A stretch of DNA of 64,000 nt from Mycobacterium sp. URHD0025 (GTDB taxonomy: Bacteria; Actinomycetota; Actinomycetes; Mycobacteriales; Mycobacteriaceae). The notes beneath the pieces were generated by a model. The model was not told the DNA's origin, did not search any database, and saw nothing but the letters and a program-made list of their open reading frames with translations. The stretch spans positions 248,001 through 312,000 of the forward strand of contig NZ_AUEQ01000011.1 of the NCBI RefSeq assembly GCF_000426065.1, in the 5' to 3' direction. This document shows, piece by piece, positions 34,772-44,292 of the stretch (position 1 is the stretch's first letter; each line of letters starts with the position of its first letter). The position numbers and the translations under genes are program-made.

Positions 34772-36805
34772 GTGAGTTACAACGCCGCAGACATCACCGA
34801 GCTCGACGATGTCCAGCACACACGCCTGCGGCCGGCGGTAAACCTTGGCCTCGATGTCCTCAACACCGCGTTGCGCGAGCTGGTGGACAACGCGATCGAA
34901 GAGGTCGCCGATCCCAGCCACGGCGGCTCATGCGTGACCATCACCTTGCACGCCGACGGATCGGTCAGCGTCGCCGATGACGGCCGCGGCCTGCCCGTCG
35001 ACTCCGACCCGGCGACCGGCAAGAACGGCATCGTCAAGACGCTCGGCACCGCGCGGGCCGGCGGCAAGTTCTCCGCCCACGCCGACGCGAACAGCACCGG
35101 CGCCGGATTGAACGGGATCGGCGCCGCCGCAGCGGTGTTCATCTCCGCACGCACCGACGTGACCGTGCGCCGCGCCGGCAAGACCTACCTGCAGAGCTTC
35201 GGGCACGGCTACCCCGGCGTGTTCGAGGGCAACGAGTTCGACCCCGACGCCCCCTTCACCCGGGCCGACGCCCAGAAACTGCGCGGCGTGAGCAACCGCA
35301 AGCCCGACGCGCACGGCACCACGGTCCGGATTCTGTTCGACCCCGCCGTGGTGCCCGAATCCAGCCTGGACATCGGCGAGGTTCTGCTGCGGGCGCACGC
35401 CGCAGCGCGCATGTCTCCCGGAGTGCACCTCGTCGTCGTCGACGACGGCTGGCCGGGCGAGGAGATTGCGCCCGCCTTGCTCGAGCCGTTCAGCGGCCCG
35501 TGGGGCACCGATACCCTGCTGGACCTGATGTGCACCGCCGCGGGCACTCCCCTGCCCGGCGTACGCGCCGTGGTGGAAGGTCGCGGCGAATACTCCACCG
35601 GACGCGGCCCGACCCCGTTCCGCTGGTCGCTGACCGCGGGCCCGGCCGAACCGGCCACCGTCGCCGCCTTCTGCAACACCGTGCGGACCCCCAACGGCGG
35701 ATCGCATCTGACGGCCGCCATGAAGGGCCTGTCCGAGGCGCTGGCCGATCGTGCCTCCCGGATCCGCGACCTGGGCCTGGCCAAGGGCGAGGACGGACCC
35801 GAACCACAGGACTTCGTCGCGGTGACCGCGCTGGCCGTGGACACCCGGGCCCCTGACGTGGCGTGGGATTCGCAGGCCAAGACCGCGGTGTCGTCGCGGT
35901 CACTGAATGTCGCGATGGCCCCGGACGTGGCGCGCAGCGTCACCATCTGGGCGGCCAACCCCGCCAACGGCGACACCGTCTCGCTGTGGACCAAGCTGGC
36001 ACTGGAGTCTGCCCGCGCCCGCCGTAGCGCCGAAGGCGCCAAGGCCCGCGCCCGGGCAGCTTCGAAGGCCAAGGGGCTGGGCACGAACCTGTCGCTGCCG
36101 CCCAAGCTGCTGCCCAGCCGTGAGTCGGGACGCGGCTCGGGCGCCGAATTATTCCTCTGCGAGGGTGATTCCGCGCTGGGCACCATCAAGGCCGCGCGCG
36201 ACGCCACCTTCCAGGCCGCCTTCCCGCTGAAAGGTAAGCCGCCCAACGTCTATGGGTACGCCCTGAGCAAGGCCCGGGCCAAGGACGAGTTCGACTCGAT
36301 CGAACGGATCCTCGGCTGTGGGGTGCGTGACCACTGCGACCCGGAACTGTGCCGGTATGACCGGATCCTGTTCGCCTCCGACGCCGACCCGGACGGCGGC
36401 AACATCAATTCCAGCCTGATCTCGATGTTCCTGGACTTCTACCGTCCGCTCGTCGAGGCCGGGATGGTGTACGTGACACTGCCGCCGCTGTTCGTGGTGA
36501 AGAACGGCGACGAGCGGATCTACTGCCAGGACGAGTCCGAGCGTGACGCCGCGGTGGCCCGGCTGAAGGAGAGTTCCAAGAAGCGGGTGGAGGTGCAGCG
36601 CAACAAGGGTCTCGGTGAGATGGACGCCGATGACTTCTGGAACACCGTGCTGGATCCGGAGCGGCGCACCGTGATTCGGGTTCACCCGGATGACGCTGAG
36701 AAGAAGCTGCATCACACGTTGTTCGGTGGGCCACCCGAGGGCCGGCGCACGTGGATGGCCGACGTGGCCTCCCGCATCGACACCTCCGCGCTGGACCTGA
36801 CTTAA
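34772..36805 (+). CDS. Type II topoisomerase GyrB-like subunit (TopoN type)
   Basis: 677 residues. The GHKL ATPase has RELVDNAIEE (Glu36, Asn40), ADDGRG at 68-73 and GLNGIG at 112-117. The transducer loop has Lys370 in DSQAK. The TOPRIM domain has EGDSA (464-468), PLKGK (485-489), DADPDG (537-542) and NKGLGEM (611-617). Sequence around these motifs differs strongly from GyrB, and it pairs with the next gene. M. smegmatis has an additional atypical type II enzyme, TopoNM, and this locus looks like the same type; that assignment is from memory of the literature. GTG 34772 has AAGGA 5 nt upstream. Confidence 0.88.
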   Translation: MSYNAADITELDDVQHTRLRPAVNLGLDVLNTALRELVDNAIEEVADPSHGGSCVTITLHADGSVSVADDGRGLPVDSDPATGKNGIVKTLGTARAGGKFSAHADANSTGAGLNGIGAAAAVFISARTDVTVRRAGKTYLQSFGHGYPGVFEGNEFDPDAPFTRADAQKLRGVSNRKPDAHGTTVRILFDPAVVPESSLDIGEVLLRAHAAARMSPGVHLVVVDDGWPGEEIAPALLEPFSGPWGTDTLLDLMCTAAGTPLPGVRAVVEGRGEYSTGRGPTPFRWSLTAGPAEPATVAAFCNTVRTPNGGSHLTAAMKGLSEALADRASRIRDLGLAKGEDGPEPQDFVAVTALAVDTRAPDVAWDSQAKTAVSSRSLNVAMAPDVARSVTIWAANPANGDTVSLWTKLALESARARRSAEGAKARARAASKAKGLGTNLSLPPKLLPSRESGRGSGAELFLCEGDSALGTIKAARDATFQAAFPLKGKPPNVYGYALSKARAKDEFDSIERILGCGVRDHCDPELCRYDRILFASDADPDGGNINSSLISMFLDFYRPLVEAGMVYVTLPPLFVVKNGDERIYCQDESERDAAVARLKESSKKRVEVQRNKGLGEMDADDFWNTVLDPERRTVIRVHPDDAEKKLHHTLFGGPPEGRRTWMADVASRIDTSALDLT

Positions 36806-36825
36806 AGGATCGTAGGTAGAAGACT

Positions 36826-38964
36826 GTGACCGCCACCCTGGACGTTCCCGAACAGAACCCCGATCTGGTGCTCGACCAGAGGGCCGACGACTACTGGAAT
36901 CAGTACCAGCTGACGTTCGCGCTCTACAGCGTCAGCGACCGCGCCATCCCGTCGGCCTATGACGGGCTCAAGCCCGGTCAGCGCCGACTGCTCTACCAGA
37001 TGCACGATTCGAAACTGCTGCCCGGAAACAAGCCGCAGAAGTCCTCAAAGGTGTGCTCGGCGGTCACCGGCAATCTGCACCCGCACGGCGGTGCATCGAT
37101 GTACGGCGCCGCGGCGTTGATGGCCGCCGACTTCCAACGGGTGAAAGTCATTGACGGGCAAGGCGCTTTCCCGCGGATCCAGGGTGACATCCCGGCCGCG
37201 GACCGCTACACCGAGATGCGGTTGTCCGCACCGGGTGCCGCGCTGACCGCCGAACTGGACAGTCACGCGGTGCCGATGGTGCCGACGTTCGACGGCGAGT
37301 GGACCGAGCCCACGTGGCTACCGGCCCAATGGCCGGTGCTGTTGTGCAACGGCGCGGTGGGTATCGCCGAAGGGTGGGCCACCAAGGTGCCTGCCCACAA
37401 TCCGCGCGAGATCATGGCCGCCTGCCGGGCCCTGCTCAAGACCCCGAACATGACCGACGACCGCTTGGTCAAGCTCATCCCGGGCCCGGACTGGGGCTGT
37501 GGCGCCCGGGTCATCGGCGAGAGCGGCCTGCGGGAGTACATCACCACCGGCCGCGGCCAGTTCACCGTGCGCGGCACGGTGTCGGTCGACGGTAAGAACT
37601 GCATCATCACCGAACTGCCGCCCGGCGTGGCGAGTAACACTGTGCAGGAACGGATCCGGGCCCTGGTGGAGTCCGGGGAGATGTCCGGTGTGGCCGACAT
37701 GTCGGACCTGACCGACCGCCGCAACGGGCTTCGGATCGTCGTCACCGCCAAGCGCGGCCACAGCGCCGAGCAGATCCGCGACCAGCTGCTGGCGTTGACC
37801 CCGCTGGAGTCGACGTTCGCGGCCAGCCTGGTCGCCCTCGACGAGAACCGGGTGCCGCGCTGGTGGTCGGTCCGCGAGCTGATCGCCGCATTCCTGCATC
37901 TGCGGGATTCGGTGGTGTTGCGCCGCAGCGAGTATCGGCTGGAGAAGGTCGCCGCGCGGCGCCATCTGGTGGCCGGGTTGATGAAAATCCACCTCGACAT
38001 CGACGCTGCCGTCGCGGTCATCCGAGGATCCGAGACCGTCGACGAGGCCCGACAGGGCTTGCAGGAACGGTTCTCGATCGATGCCGAGCAGGCCGACTAC
38101 GTCCTGGGACTTCAACTTCGGCGACTCACCAAACTCGATGTCATCGAACTTCAGGCCGAGGCCGAGAAGCTGGACGCCGAGTACGCCGAACTCACCGAAC
38201 TCGTGACCAATCCCGATGCGCGCCGGGTGGTGATCGACAAGGAACTGGTGGAGACCGCGAAGCTGTTCAAGGGCCCCGAGTACGACCGCCGCACCGTCCT
38301 GGACTTCGAGGCGACCCCGGTGACGGCCGGCGCCGGTGAGGACGGACCCCGCGAGCGAAAGGTCAACGCCGCCTGGCGTCTCGATGACCGGGGCGTGTTC
38401 TCCGACAGCCACGGCGAACTGCTCACGTCAGGTCTGGGTTGGGCGGTGTGGACCGACGGCCGCATCAAGTTCACCACCGGCGGCGGTCTGCCGTACAAGA
38501 TCCGTGACATCCCGATCGCCCCCGACATCACCGGGCTGCTGTGCTCAGGTGTGTTGCCCGACGGCTACCACCTGGCCCTGGTCACACGGCGCGGCAAGAT
38601 CCTGCGCATCGACCCGGCCGCGGTCAATCCGCAGGGCGCGGCCGGCAACGGTGTGGCAGGGGTGAAGCTCGCCGGCGAGGACGATGAAGTGATTGCCGCC
38701 CTCCCGATCTCGTGTGCCAACGGTGAGGCGATCCTGTCCCTGTCGGAGAAGAGCTGGAAGGTCACCGAAGTCGCCGACATCCCGGTCAAGGGCCGCGGCG
38801 GTGCCGGTGTGGGGTTCCACCCGTTCGTCAAGGGCGAGGACGCCGTGCTGGCGGCGACGATCTCGGCGACGGGATACGTGCGCGGCAAGAGAGCTGTCCG
38901 CGCCGAGAACCGCGCGAAGGCTTCGATCAAGGGCGCGGGGACGGACGTGACACCGGCGCCGTGA
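36826..38964 (+). CDS. Type II topoisomerase GyrA-like subunit (TopoM type)
   Basis: 712 residues. YDGLKPGQRRLLY opens the winged-helix region, and Tyr128 in PAADRYTEMRL is the DNA-cleaving residue. The C-terminal beta-propeller is about 200 residues, shorter than in GyrA, and lacks a canonical GyrA box (QRRGGKG); VKGRGGAGVG is the nearest. In the quinolone-determining region HPHGGASMYGAA, numbering coincides with M. tuberculosis GyrA: Gly at 89 and Gly at 94 replace the usual Asp89 and Asp94, with Ala90 and Ser91 kept. Together with the upstream gene (20 nt away) it should form an A2B2 enzyme. Confidence 0.9.
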   Translation: MTATLDVPEQNPDLVLDQRADDYWNQYQLTFALYSVSDRAIPSAYDGLKPGQRRLLYQMHDSKLLPGNKPQKSSKVCSAVTGNLHPHGGASMYGAAALMAADFQRVKVIDGQGAFPRIQGDIPAADRYTEMRLSAPGAALTAELDSHAVPMVPTFDGEWTEPTWLPAQWPVLLCNGAVGIAEGWATKVPAHNPREIMAACRALLKTPNMTDDRLVKLIPGPDWGCGARVIGESGLREYITTGRGQFTVRGTVSVDGKNCIITELPPGVASNTVQERIRALVESGEMSGVADMSDLTDRRNGLRIVVTAKRGHSAEQIRDQLLALTPLESTFAASLVALDENRVPRWWSVRELIAAFLHLRDSVVLRRSEYRLEKVAARRHLVAGLMKIHLDIDAAVAVIRGSETVDEARQGLQERFSIDAEQADYVLGLQLRRLTKLDVIELQAEAEKLDAEYAELTELVTNPDARRVVIDKELVETAKLFKGPEYDRRTVLDFEATPVTAGAGEDGPRERKVNAAWRLDDRGVFSDSHGELLTSGLGWAVWTDGRIKFTTGGGLPYKIRDIPIAPDITGLLCSGVLPDGYHLALVTRRGKILRIDPAAVNPQGAAGNGVAGVKLAGEDDEVIAALPISCANGEAILSLSEKSWKVTEVADIPVKGRGGAGVGFHPFVKGEDAVLAATISATGYVRGKRAVRAENRAKASIKGAGTDVTPAP

Positions 38965-39044
38965 TCGAGGGCACCGCCCGCTCGATGAATTGTCCGCGCG
39001 GTGCCGGTCTATACGCCGGGACCGACTGACGGAAGGCTGGCACC

Positions 39045-39611
39045 ATGCGGAAGCTGTGCTACGGAATGAACGTGACCCTGGACGGCTACATCGCCGCTCC
39101 CGGCGACGACATCGGCTGGGGTGGGCCGCCGAGCCACGAACTGTTCCAGTGGTGGCTGGACCACGACGTGGCGAGCGACCTCGCGCTGTACGGACGCAAA
39201 CTGTGGCAGACGATGAGCGCCTACTGGCCGACCGGCGACCAGCAGCCTGACGCCACCCCGGCGGAGATCGAATTCGCCCGCAACTGGCGGGACACGCCCA
39301 AGGTGGTGTTCTCCTCGACGATCGACAAGGTCGACTGGAACGCCCGCCTGGTGGCCGGCGATGCGATCGCCGAGATCGCCCGGCTCAAGGCCGAGGACGG
39401 TGGCCAGATGACCATCGGCGGCGCGACGCTCGCCGGCGCCGCCATGCGGGCCGGGCTGATCGACGAATACACGCTGGCGACCTACCCGGTCGTGGTGGGT
39501 GCAGGCACACCGTTTTTCACCGGGGTGGACAACTGGGTGAACCTGAACATCGTCGAGACCCGCAGCTTCCCCGGTGGTGTGGTGCTGACCACGTACGAGA
39601 CGAGGCGTTGA
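39045..39611 (+). CDS. Dihydrofolate reductase / RibD C-terminal family protein
   Basis: 188 residues. NVTLDGYIAAPGDDIGWG at the N-terminus and DLALYGRKLWQTM, then MTIGGATLAGAAMRAGLIDEY near the end, fit the RibD_C/DHFR-like NADPH-binding fold. The substrate is unknown; it is unlikely to be the housekeeping DHFR. It starts 80 nt after the topoisomerase pair. Confidence 0.85.
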   Translation: MRKLCYGMNVTLDGYIAAPGDDIGWGGPPSHELFQWWLDHDVASDLALYGRKLWQTMSAYWPTGDQQPDATPAEIEFARNWRDTPKVVFSSTIDKVDWNARLVAGDAIAEIARLKAEDGGQMTIGGATLAGAAMRAGLIDEYTLATYPVVVGAGTPFFTGVDNWVNLNIVETRSFPGGVVLTTYETRR

Positions 39612-39626
39612 GCGCAAGCCCGCGGC

Positions 39627-40643
39627 TCACACGATCGACATCAGCTGCCCCAGCGTGGCGAGTTGGGCGCTGTATTCGCCGTCGAGTTTGACCAGCAGCG
39701 TGGTGATGGACGCATTGCGGTACGCCGCAACACGTTCGGCGATGTCCTCTGGTGTGCCGAGGAGATTGGTGAGGCGGCCCAGGTCGATCGGGACGGCAGC
39801 GCGCGCTTCCTCTCGCCGCCCTGCTTGCCAGAGTTCGACGACGCGGGCGACGTCACGTTCATAGCCGAGACGGTTGAACGCGTCGTTGTAGAAGTTGCGG
39901 CCGCGTGCCCCCATGGCGCCGATGGTGAACGCGTATCCGTCGGCGTGGCGGCGGGCAGCGGCGTCGGCTGCCTCAGCGTCACTGTGGAATTCGACGGCCA
40001 CCGGCGCGACGAGATCGATATCGCCCAGTGTGCGGCCGGCAGCGATGGCCCCCTCCCGCAGCGGGCCGAGGAACACCTCGGCGGCTTCGGGGATGAAGGC
40101 GTTACCGAGCCAGCCGTCGGCGACTTCACCGGTCAACTGAAGGTTCTTCGGGCCCATGGCGGCGATGTACACGGGAACGTGACGAGGCGCCACGAGTGGC
40201 CGGAGCGCAGCGCCGCTGCTGTCCGGAAGGGGCAGGGGGTAGACCTCGCCTCGGTGTTCCAAGCGCTCGCCTCGGCTGACGATGCGCAGGATTTCGATTG
40301 TCTCGCGGGTGGTTTGGACAGGTTTACGGAACGGGACACCGTGCCAGCCCTCCATGACCCGTGGCCCGGAAGTTCCGACCCCGAGCATGAATCGGCCTTG
40401 GGAGAGTTCCTGCAGGCTCAGCGCAGAGGTGGCCAATAGTGCGGGGCTGCGGGAGCCGAGTTGGACGACGAAGGTTCCCAGCCGGATCCGTTCAGTGCGG
40501 GCGGCCAGGTAGGCCAGTCCGGTGAGGGCGTCGTACCCCCACACTTCGGGAACCCACAGGGAGTCCACACCAAGCTGTTCGGCTTCGGCTGCGAAACTCG
40601 CGGCGCCCGGCTGGCGGGGTTCGATCACAACGCCGATCTTCAC
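39627..40643 (-). CDS. LLM-class, probably F420-dependent, oxidoreductase
   Basis: 338 residues of a luciferase-like TIM barrel: VDSLWVPEVWGYDALTGLAYLAARTERIRLGTFVV, FMLGVGTSGPRVMEGWHG and HVPVYIAAMGPKNLQLTGEVADGWLG. Mycobacterial members mostly use F420 to reduce or oxidise small organics. The substrate is unknown. GTG 40643 overlaps the SRPBCC stop as GTGA. Confidence 0.85.
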   Translation of the reverse strand: MKIGVVIEPRQPGAASFAAEAEQLGVDSLWVPEVWGYDALTGLAYLAARTERIRLGTFVVQLGSRSPALLATSALSLQELSQGRFMLGVGTSGPRVMEGWHGVPFRKPVQTTRETIEILRIVSRGERLEHRGEVYPLPLPDSSGAALRPLVAPRHVPVYIAAMGPKNLQLTGEVADGWLGNAFIPEAAEVFLGPLREGAIAAGRTLGDIDLVAPVAVEFHSDAEAADAAARRHADGYAFTIGAMGARGRNFYNDAFNRLGYERDVARVVELWQAGRREEARAAVPIDLGRLTNLLGTPEDIAERVAAYRNASITTLLVKLDGEYSAQLATLGQLMSIV

Positions 40644-41158
40644 GACGACTCCCCGGTGCCGGTCGACGTCGAACCGACTTGTTCGGCCAGCCACGCAAGG
40701 TTGGTACGCATGTTCTGCTGCCATTCCTCGAGGCGGCGGGCGACGATTCTGCCTTCCTTTTCCGGCATGGCGAGAATTGCGGGGGTCAGTCCCGAAGGCC
40801 CCGGACCCATCTTCGCCCACTGCCGCACGATGGCGCCCTGGCTGGACGGCTCGACTTCGAAACCCCAAGTGGCGGTGACACCTTCTGCGCCGTGGACGTT
40901 CCAGGTCCAGCGGCGACCAGACTCCACTTCGGCGACTTCACAGACGGTTTGCCATTCGCCGAAGGCGTCGTGCCGGTTATACCCGCGGAAGCGAGCCCCG
41001 ACCTCGATGTGATCGGCACCGTCAAGCCACTCGACCTGCTCGAGTTCAGCCGAGTTACGTACGGGCAGTTCGATGTCCGTGACGTAGCGCCACGCGGTGT
41101 CCGTGTCACAGGGCACCACTTGTGTCACTTCCACGGTGGGCTGATCGCGGTATCGCAC
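40640..41158 (-). CDS. SRPBCC (polyketide cyclase/dehydrase-like) protein
   Basis: 172 residues. TVEVTQVVPCDTDTAWRYVTDIELP is the opening of the fold; WLDGADHIEVGARFRGYNRH and a C-terminal helix follow. It is likely a ligand-binding protein translated together with the LLM oxidoreductase. GTG 41158 has AAAGGA 6 nt upstream. Confidence 0.8.
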   Translation of the reverse strand: MRYRDQPTVEVTQVVPCDTDTAWRYVTDIELPVRNSAELEQVEWLDGADHIEVGARFRGYNRHDAFGEWQTVCEVAEVESGRRWTWNVHGAEGVTATWGFEVEPSSQGAIVRQWAKMGPGPSGLTPAILAMPEKEGRIVARRLEEWQQNMRTNLAWLAEQVGSTSTGTGESS

Positions 41159-41350
41159 GATGCATCCTTTCGTTGACGTCGCTACGGATTCGTTCGATGC
41201 GCATGCCGGTACGCCGCCACTTGACGGACCCACTTCACCGCCACCGAAACCACCGGGCACCCACTGACGAGTTGGTTCACGCAACGCTACCGACATCATG
41301 CCCCGGGCACGGATGACCGATTGGATACATAGTGGTATCAACGCGGCGCG

Positions 41351-41384
41351 GTCACACTGTTAACTGCAGTCACTTTGTTAACAT
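41351..41384 (+). promoter_or_regulatory. Leaderless promoter with tandem GTTAAC elements upstream of DUF1906 copy 2
   Basis: GTCACACTGTTAAC (41351-41364) and GTCACTTTGTTAAC (41369-41382) form an 18-bp-spaced direct repeat (12 of 14 identical). The inner parts make an inverted repeat TGTTAAC-N12-GTTAACA. TAACAT (41379-41384) can be the -10 with the GTG start 6 nt later. Confidence 0.5.
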
Positions 41385-41390
41385 CGCGCC

Positions 41391-42158
41391 GTGGAAGTTT
41401 CCCGGCGTGACGCGCTGCGCTACGCCGCCGCGGTGTCGGCAATGGCCGGACTGGGCGCGGCGGCAGGTCTTGGCGCACCCGCGGCGTCCGCCGCCGCGCC
41501 CACCCTGATCGACTTCGCCGCGCGTCAGATTCCGGCGCGAGATATCCGGGCCGCCGGTCACGCCGGGGTGATCAACTACGTCTCGACGTCACGCCCCGGC
41601 TCGACGTTCGGCGCCAAGCCGATCACCCTGCCCTACGCCCGGGAGCTGAACGCCGCCGGGCTGGCGATCGTCAGCAACTTCCAGTACGGCAAGCCGGGCG
41701 GGACCGCACCGTCGGACTTCACGCGCGGATACGCCGGTGGCGTCGCCGACGCGCGCACCGCCTGGCAACTGCACACCGCTGCCGGTGGCGGCAAGAGCGC
41801 ACCGATCTTCTTCAGCGTCGACGACGACATCGACCACAACACCTGGAATTCCGTCGCGCTGCCGTGGTTTCGGGGAATCAACTCCGTGATCGGGGTTCAG
41901 CGGACCGGCATCTACGCGGGCGTCAGGCCGTGCCAGTGGGCCATTGCCGATGGTGTCATCGGGAGGTCGAGCACGCCCGGCCGCGCGTGGGCATGGCAGA
42001 CCCGATCCTGGTCGGGCGGTCAGGTCCACCCGGCCGCAGTGATGTACCAGCGCATCATCGACACCGCCTCTAATCCGGGGCCGGTGGTCGGCGGTATTCG
42101 CGTCGACGTCAACGACGCCCTGGCCCAGGATTGCGGCCAGTGGAACCTGCACCCGTGA
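41391..42158 (+). CDS. Tat-exported DUF1906 protein (Rv2525c-like), copy 2
   Basis: 255 residues. The Tat signal SRRDALRYAAAVSAMAGLG is followed by the same DUF1906 domain as the gene at 22588-23367: DFTRGYAGGVADARTAWQLH, IFFSVDDDID, TWNSVALPWFRGIN and IRVDVNDALA. The two proteins are clear paralogues. GTG 41391 lacks a ribosome-binding site and lies 6 nt after TAACAT, so it is likely leaderless. The enzyme activity of the family is not established. Confidence 0.88.
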   Translation: MEVSRRDALRYAAAVSAMAGLGAAAGLGAPAASAAAPTLIDFAARQIPARDIRAAGHAGVINYVSTSRPGSTFGAKPITLPYARELNAAGLAIVSNFQYGKPGGTAPSDFTRGYAGGVADARTAWQLHTAAGGGKSAPIFFSVDDDIDHNTWNSVALPWFRGINSVIGVQRTGIYAGVRPCQWAIADGVIGRSSTPGRAWAWQTRSWSGGQVHPAAVMYQRIIDTASNPGPVVGGIRVDVNDALAQDCGQWNLHP

Positions 42159-42182
42159 GGTGCTGAGCTCGCGCGCACACGG

Positions 42183-43094
42183 TCACTCGGTGACCACTGC
42201 GATCTTCGCGTGCGGGCTCTCAGCCTGTGTCTGCCAGGCCTTCGCGGCGTCGTCGAGGGTGTACCGAGCGGTCTCCACATGGATCCGGCCTTCGGCCGCG
42301 TGCGTGGTCAACTCTTCGTACGCCGTCCGTACCACATCGGTGGGCATGGCATCGTTGAGGTGGCCGATGTGGGTGCGCCCCATCAGGTTTCGAAACGGGA
42401 TATCGGCGCTGGGGCCAGCGCCCTGTCCGACGGTGATCAACGTGGCACCAGGCGCCGACACTTCGAGGGCGGCGAGGAACGGATCGCCGTACACCAGATC
42501 GAGCACGACGTCGTAGCCCTCGCCGGCCTCCCTGCGCAAAGCGGACCGTGCGTCGTCACCGAGTCGGACGATGGCGTCGGCACCCAAGTCGCGTGTCTTC
42601 TCCAGCGCGTCAGCATTGCGACCCGCGGCGGTCACTCGCGCCGCGTACAGCAGCTTGGCGGCCTGCACGGCGATGTTGCCGACCACGCCTGTGGCGCCGA
42701 GCACGAGCACCGACTTGCCCTCCGCGTAGGCGTGCCGCGTCAGCGGCAGCCAGGCGGCCAATCCGGCGATACCCAGCGCAACGGCGAGCTCATCGTCGAC
42801 ACCGTCCGGAACGGGATACACCCTGGTCGGGTCCACACGTGTGCGCTGCGCCCACGACCCGAATGGTGAAGGCGGAGAATCGAAGTAGACCCGTGTCCCG
42901 TCGGCAGTGAGGCCGATGCCCTCCTTCCCGACCACCTTGGGCACGTCGGGCTCACCCATCTGACCGGATGCCAGCGCCAAGTCCACAGGATTGCAACCGG
43001 CCAACCGGACGTCGACCACGTCGTCGCCATCGGGTTCCTCGAAATCCCGCACCACGGGAGTCTGTCCCGTCTTCTCCAGTACTGCTGCACGCAT
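42183..43094 (-). CDS. Quinone oxidoreductase-like MDR protein
   Basis: 303 residues of the zinc-independent medium-chain dehydrogenase/reductase family. A GroES-like N-terminus (AGCNPVDLALASG) is followed by a Rossmann domain with VLVLGATGVVGNIAVQAAKLL and VTAAGRNADAL. No zinc-binding Cys are present. NADPH-dependent reduction of a quinone or enone is likely; substrate unknown. ATG 43094 has GGAG upstream. Confidence 0.85.
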   Translation of the reverse strand: MRAAVLEKTGQTPVVRDFEEPDGDDVVDVRLAGCNPVDLALASGQMGEPDVPKVVGKEGIGLTADGTRVYFDSPPSPFGSWAQRTRVDPTRVYPVPDGVDDELAVALGIAGLAAWLPLTRHAYAEGKSVLVLGATGVVGNIAVQAAKLLYAARVTAAGRNADALEKTRDLGADAIVRLGDDARSALRREAGEGYDVVLDLVYGDPFLAALEVSAPGATLITVGQGAGPSADIPFRNLMGRTHIGHLNDAMPTDVVRTAYEELTTHAAEGRIHVETARYTLDDAAKAWQTQAESPHAKIAVVTE

Positions 43095-43374
43095 GCCAAT
43101 GCTCCATCCGTTCGGGGAAGGCGGCGATTCCACCGCCCGTGTAATCGGCGTACCCCGACGACTCATCACCAAACGGCTCGCACATCGTCATCAGCCAGGT
43201 CAGCTCGAAGCGACCGCCGTTGATCGCCGTTGCAAACGACCGCATCGAGGACGCACGCATTACGGCGCGTCAACGCTCCCCCGCACCGCATCGGCCCACC
43301 GTTTAGGGTTGGAGCAGACGGTGGGCGCAGCATCGACCCGCTCTCGTAGTTCACGATCTGTTTGGAGGACATTT

Positions 43375-44292
43375 ATGCGCGGGCGGCTCACGACGACAAT
43401 GGCGATGGCCTGTGTGGCGCTGCTCGTCAGCAGCTGCGAGGCTCAGGCCTGGGGTGCGCCGCCGGCCGCTGACAACAACCCGCATGGACCGGTCCTGGCC
43501 CCGCAGGCCCCACTTCCGACGCTGCCCCAATCTCCGCGTGACGAATCTTTGGCGCCATTCGAGGGACTCGATGCCCGCACCCGTCAAGCCACCGCCGACG
43601 CAGCCAAGTCCGGGGCCGCCATCGAGATGGTCGTGCTGGACCGCGACACCGGTCAGATCGTCTCCAACGGCGCCAACAAACCCTTCCCGATCGCCTCGGT
43701 GGTGAAGCTGTTCATCGCCGACGACCTGTTGCTGCAGGAATCGAAAGGCGAGACGAAATTGACCGCCGCCGACCGCAAGTCACTCGACGTCATGCTGCGT
43801 TCCTCCGATGACGGTGCGGCGCAGAACTTCTGGGACCGCAGCGGCGGAAACGCCGTCATCTCACGGATTGTGGCTCGGTATGGATTGAAGGGCACCACAG
43901 CGCCGTACAACGGGCACTGGGACGTCACGCAGAGCACCGCAAGCGATCTCGTCCGGTACTACGACATGCTGTTGGACGGCAGCGGCGGGCTGCCCCCCGA
44001 ACAGGCCGACGTGATCATCAGCAACCTCGCACAATCCACACCGACGGGAACCGACGGATATCCGCAGCGCTTCGGTATCCCGGAGGGGCTCTACGCCGAG
44101 CCGGTCGCGGTCAAACAGGGCTGGTTCTGCTGCTGGAACGGCGGCAATCAGTTACACGTGTCCACCGGTGCCATCGGACCCGAACGCCGCTACGTGATGG
44201 CGATCAGCTCTCTGGAACCCGGCGACGACGCCTCGGCTCGCAACACCGTCACTCAGGCCGTCAAGACGATGTTCCCCGGCGGGCGCATCTAG
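43375..44292 (+). CDS. Beta-lactamase-like serine hydrolase lipoprotein
   Basis: 305 residues. The signal peptide ends LLVSSC, a lipobox with Cys21. A Pro-rich linker and a class A beta-lactamase-like domain follow: PIASVVKLFIADDLL carries the Ser-x-x-Lys, and SSDDGAAQNFWDRSGG matches the second motif position in part. A KTG-type third motif is not obvious (KQGWFCCWNG stands near it). It may be a peptidoglycan-binding or degenerate hydrolase rather than a true beta-lactamase. GGAGG precedes the ATG. Its TAG overlaps the next gene's TAG on the other strand (CTAG). Confidence 0.8.
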   Translation: MRGRLTTTMAMACVALLVSSCEAQAWGAPPAADNNPHGPVLAPQAPLPTLPQSPRDESLAPFEGLDARTRQATADAAKSGAAIEMVVLDRDTGQIVSNGANKPFPIASVVKLFIADDLLLQESKGETKLTAADRKSLDVMLRSSDDGAAQNFWDRSGGNAVISRIVARYGLKGTTAPYNGHWDVTQSTASDLVRYYDMLLDGSGGLPPEQADVIISNLAQSTPTGTDGYPQRFGIPEGLYAEPVAVKQGWFCCWNGGNQLHVSTGAIGPERRYVMAISSLEPGDDASARNTVTQAVKTMFPGGRI

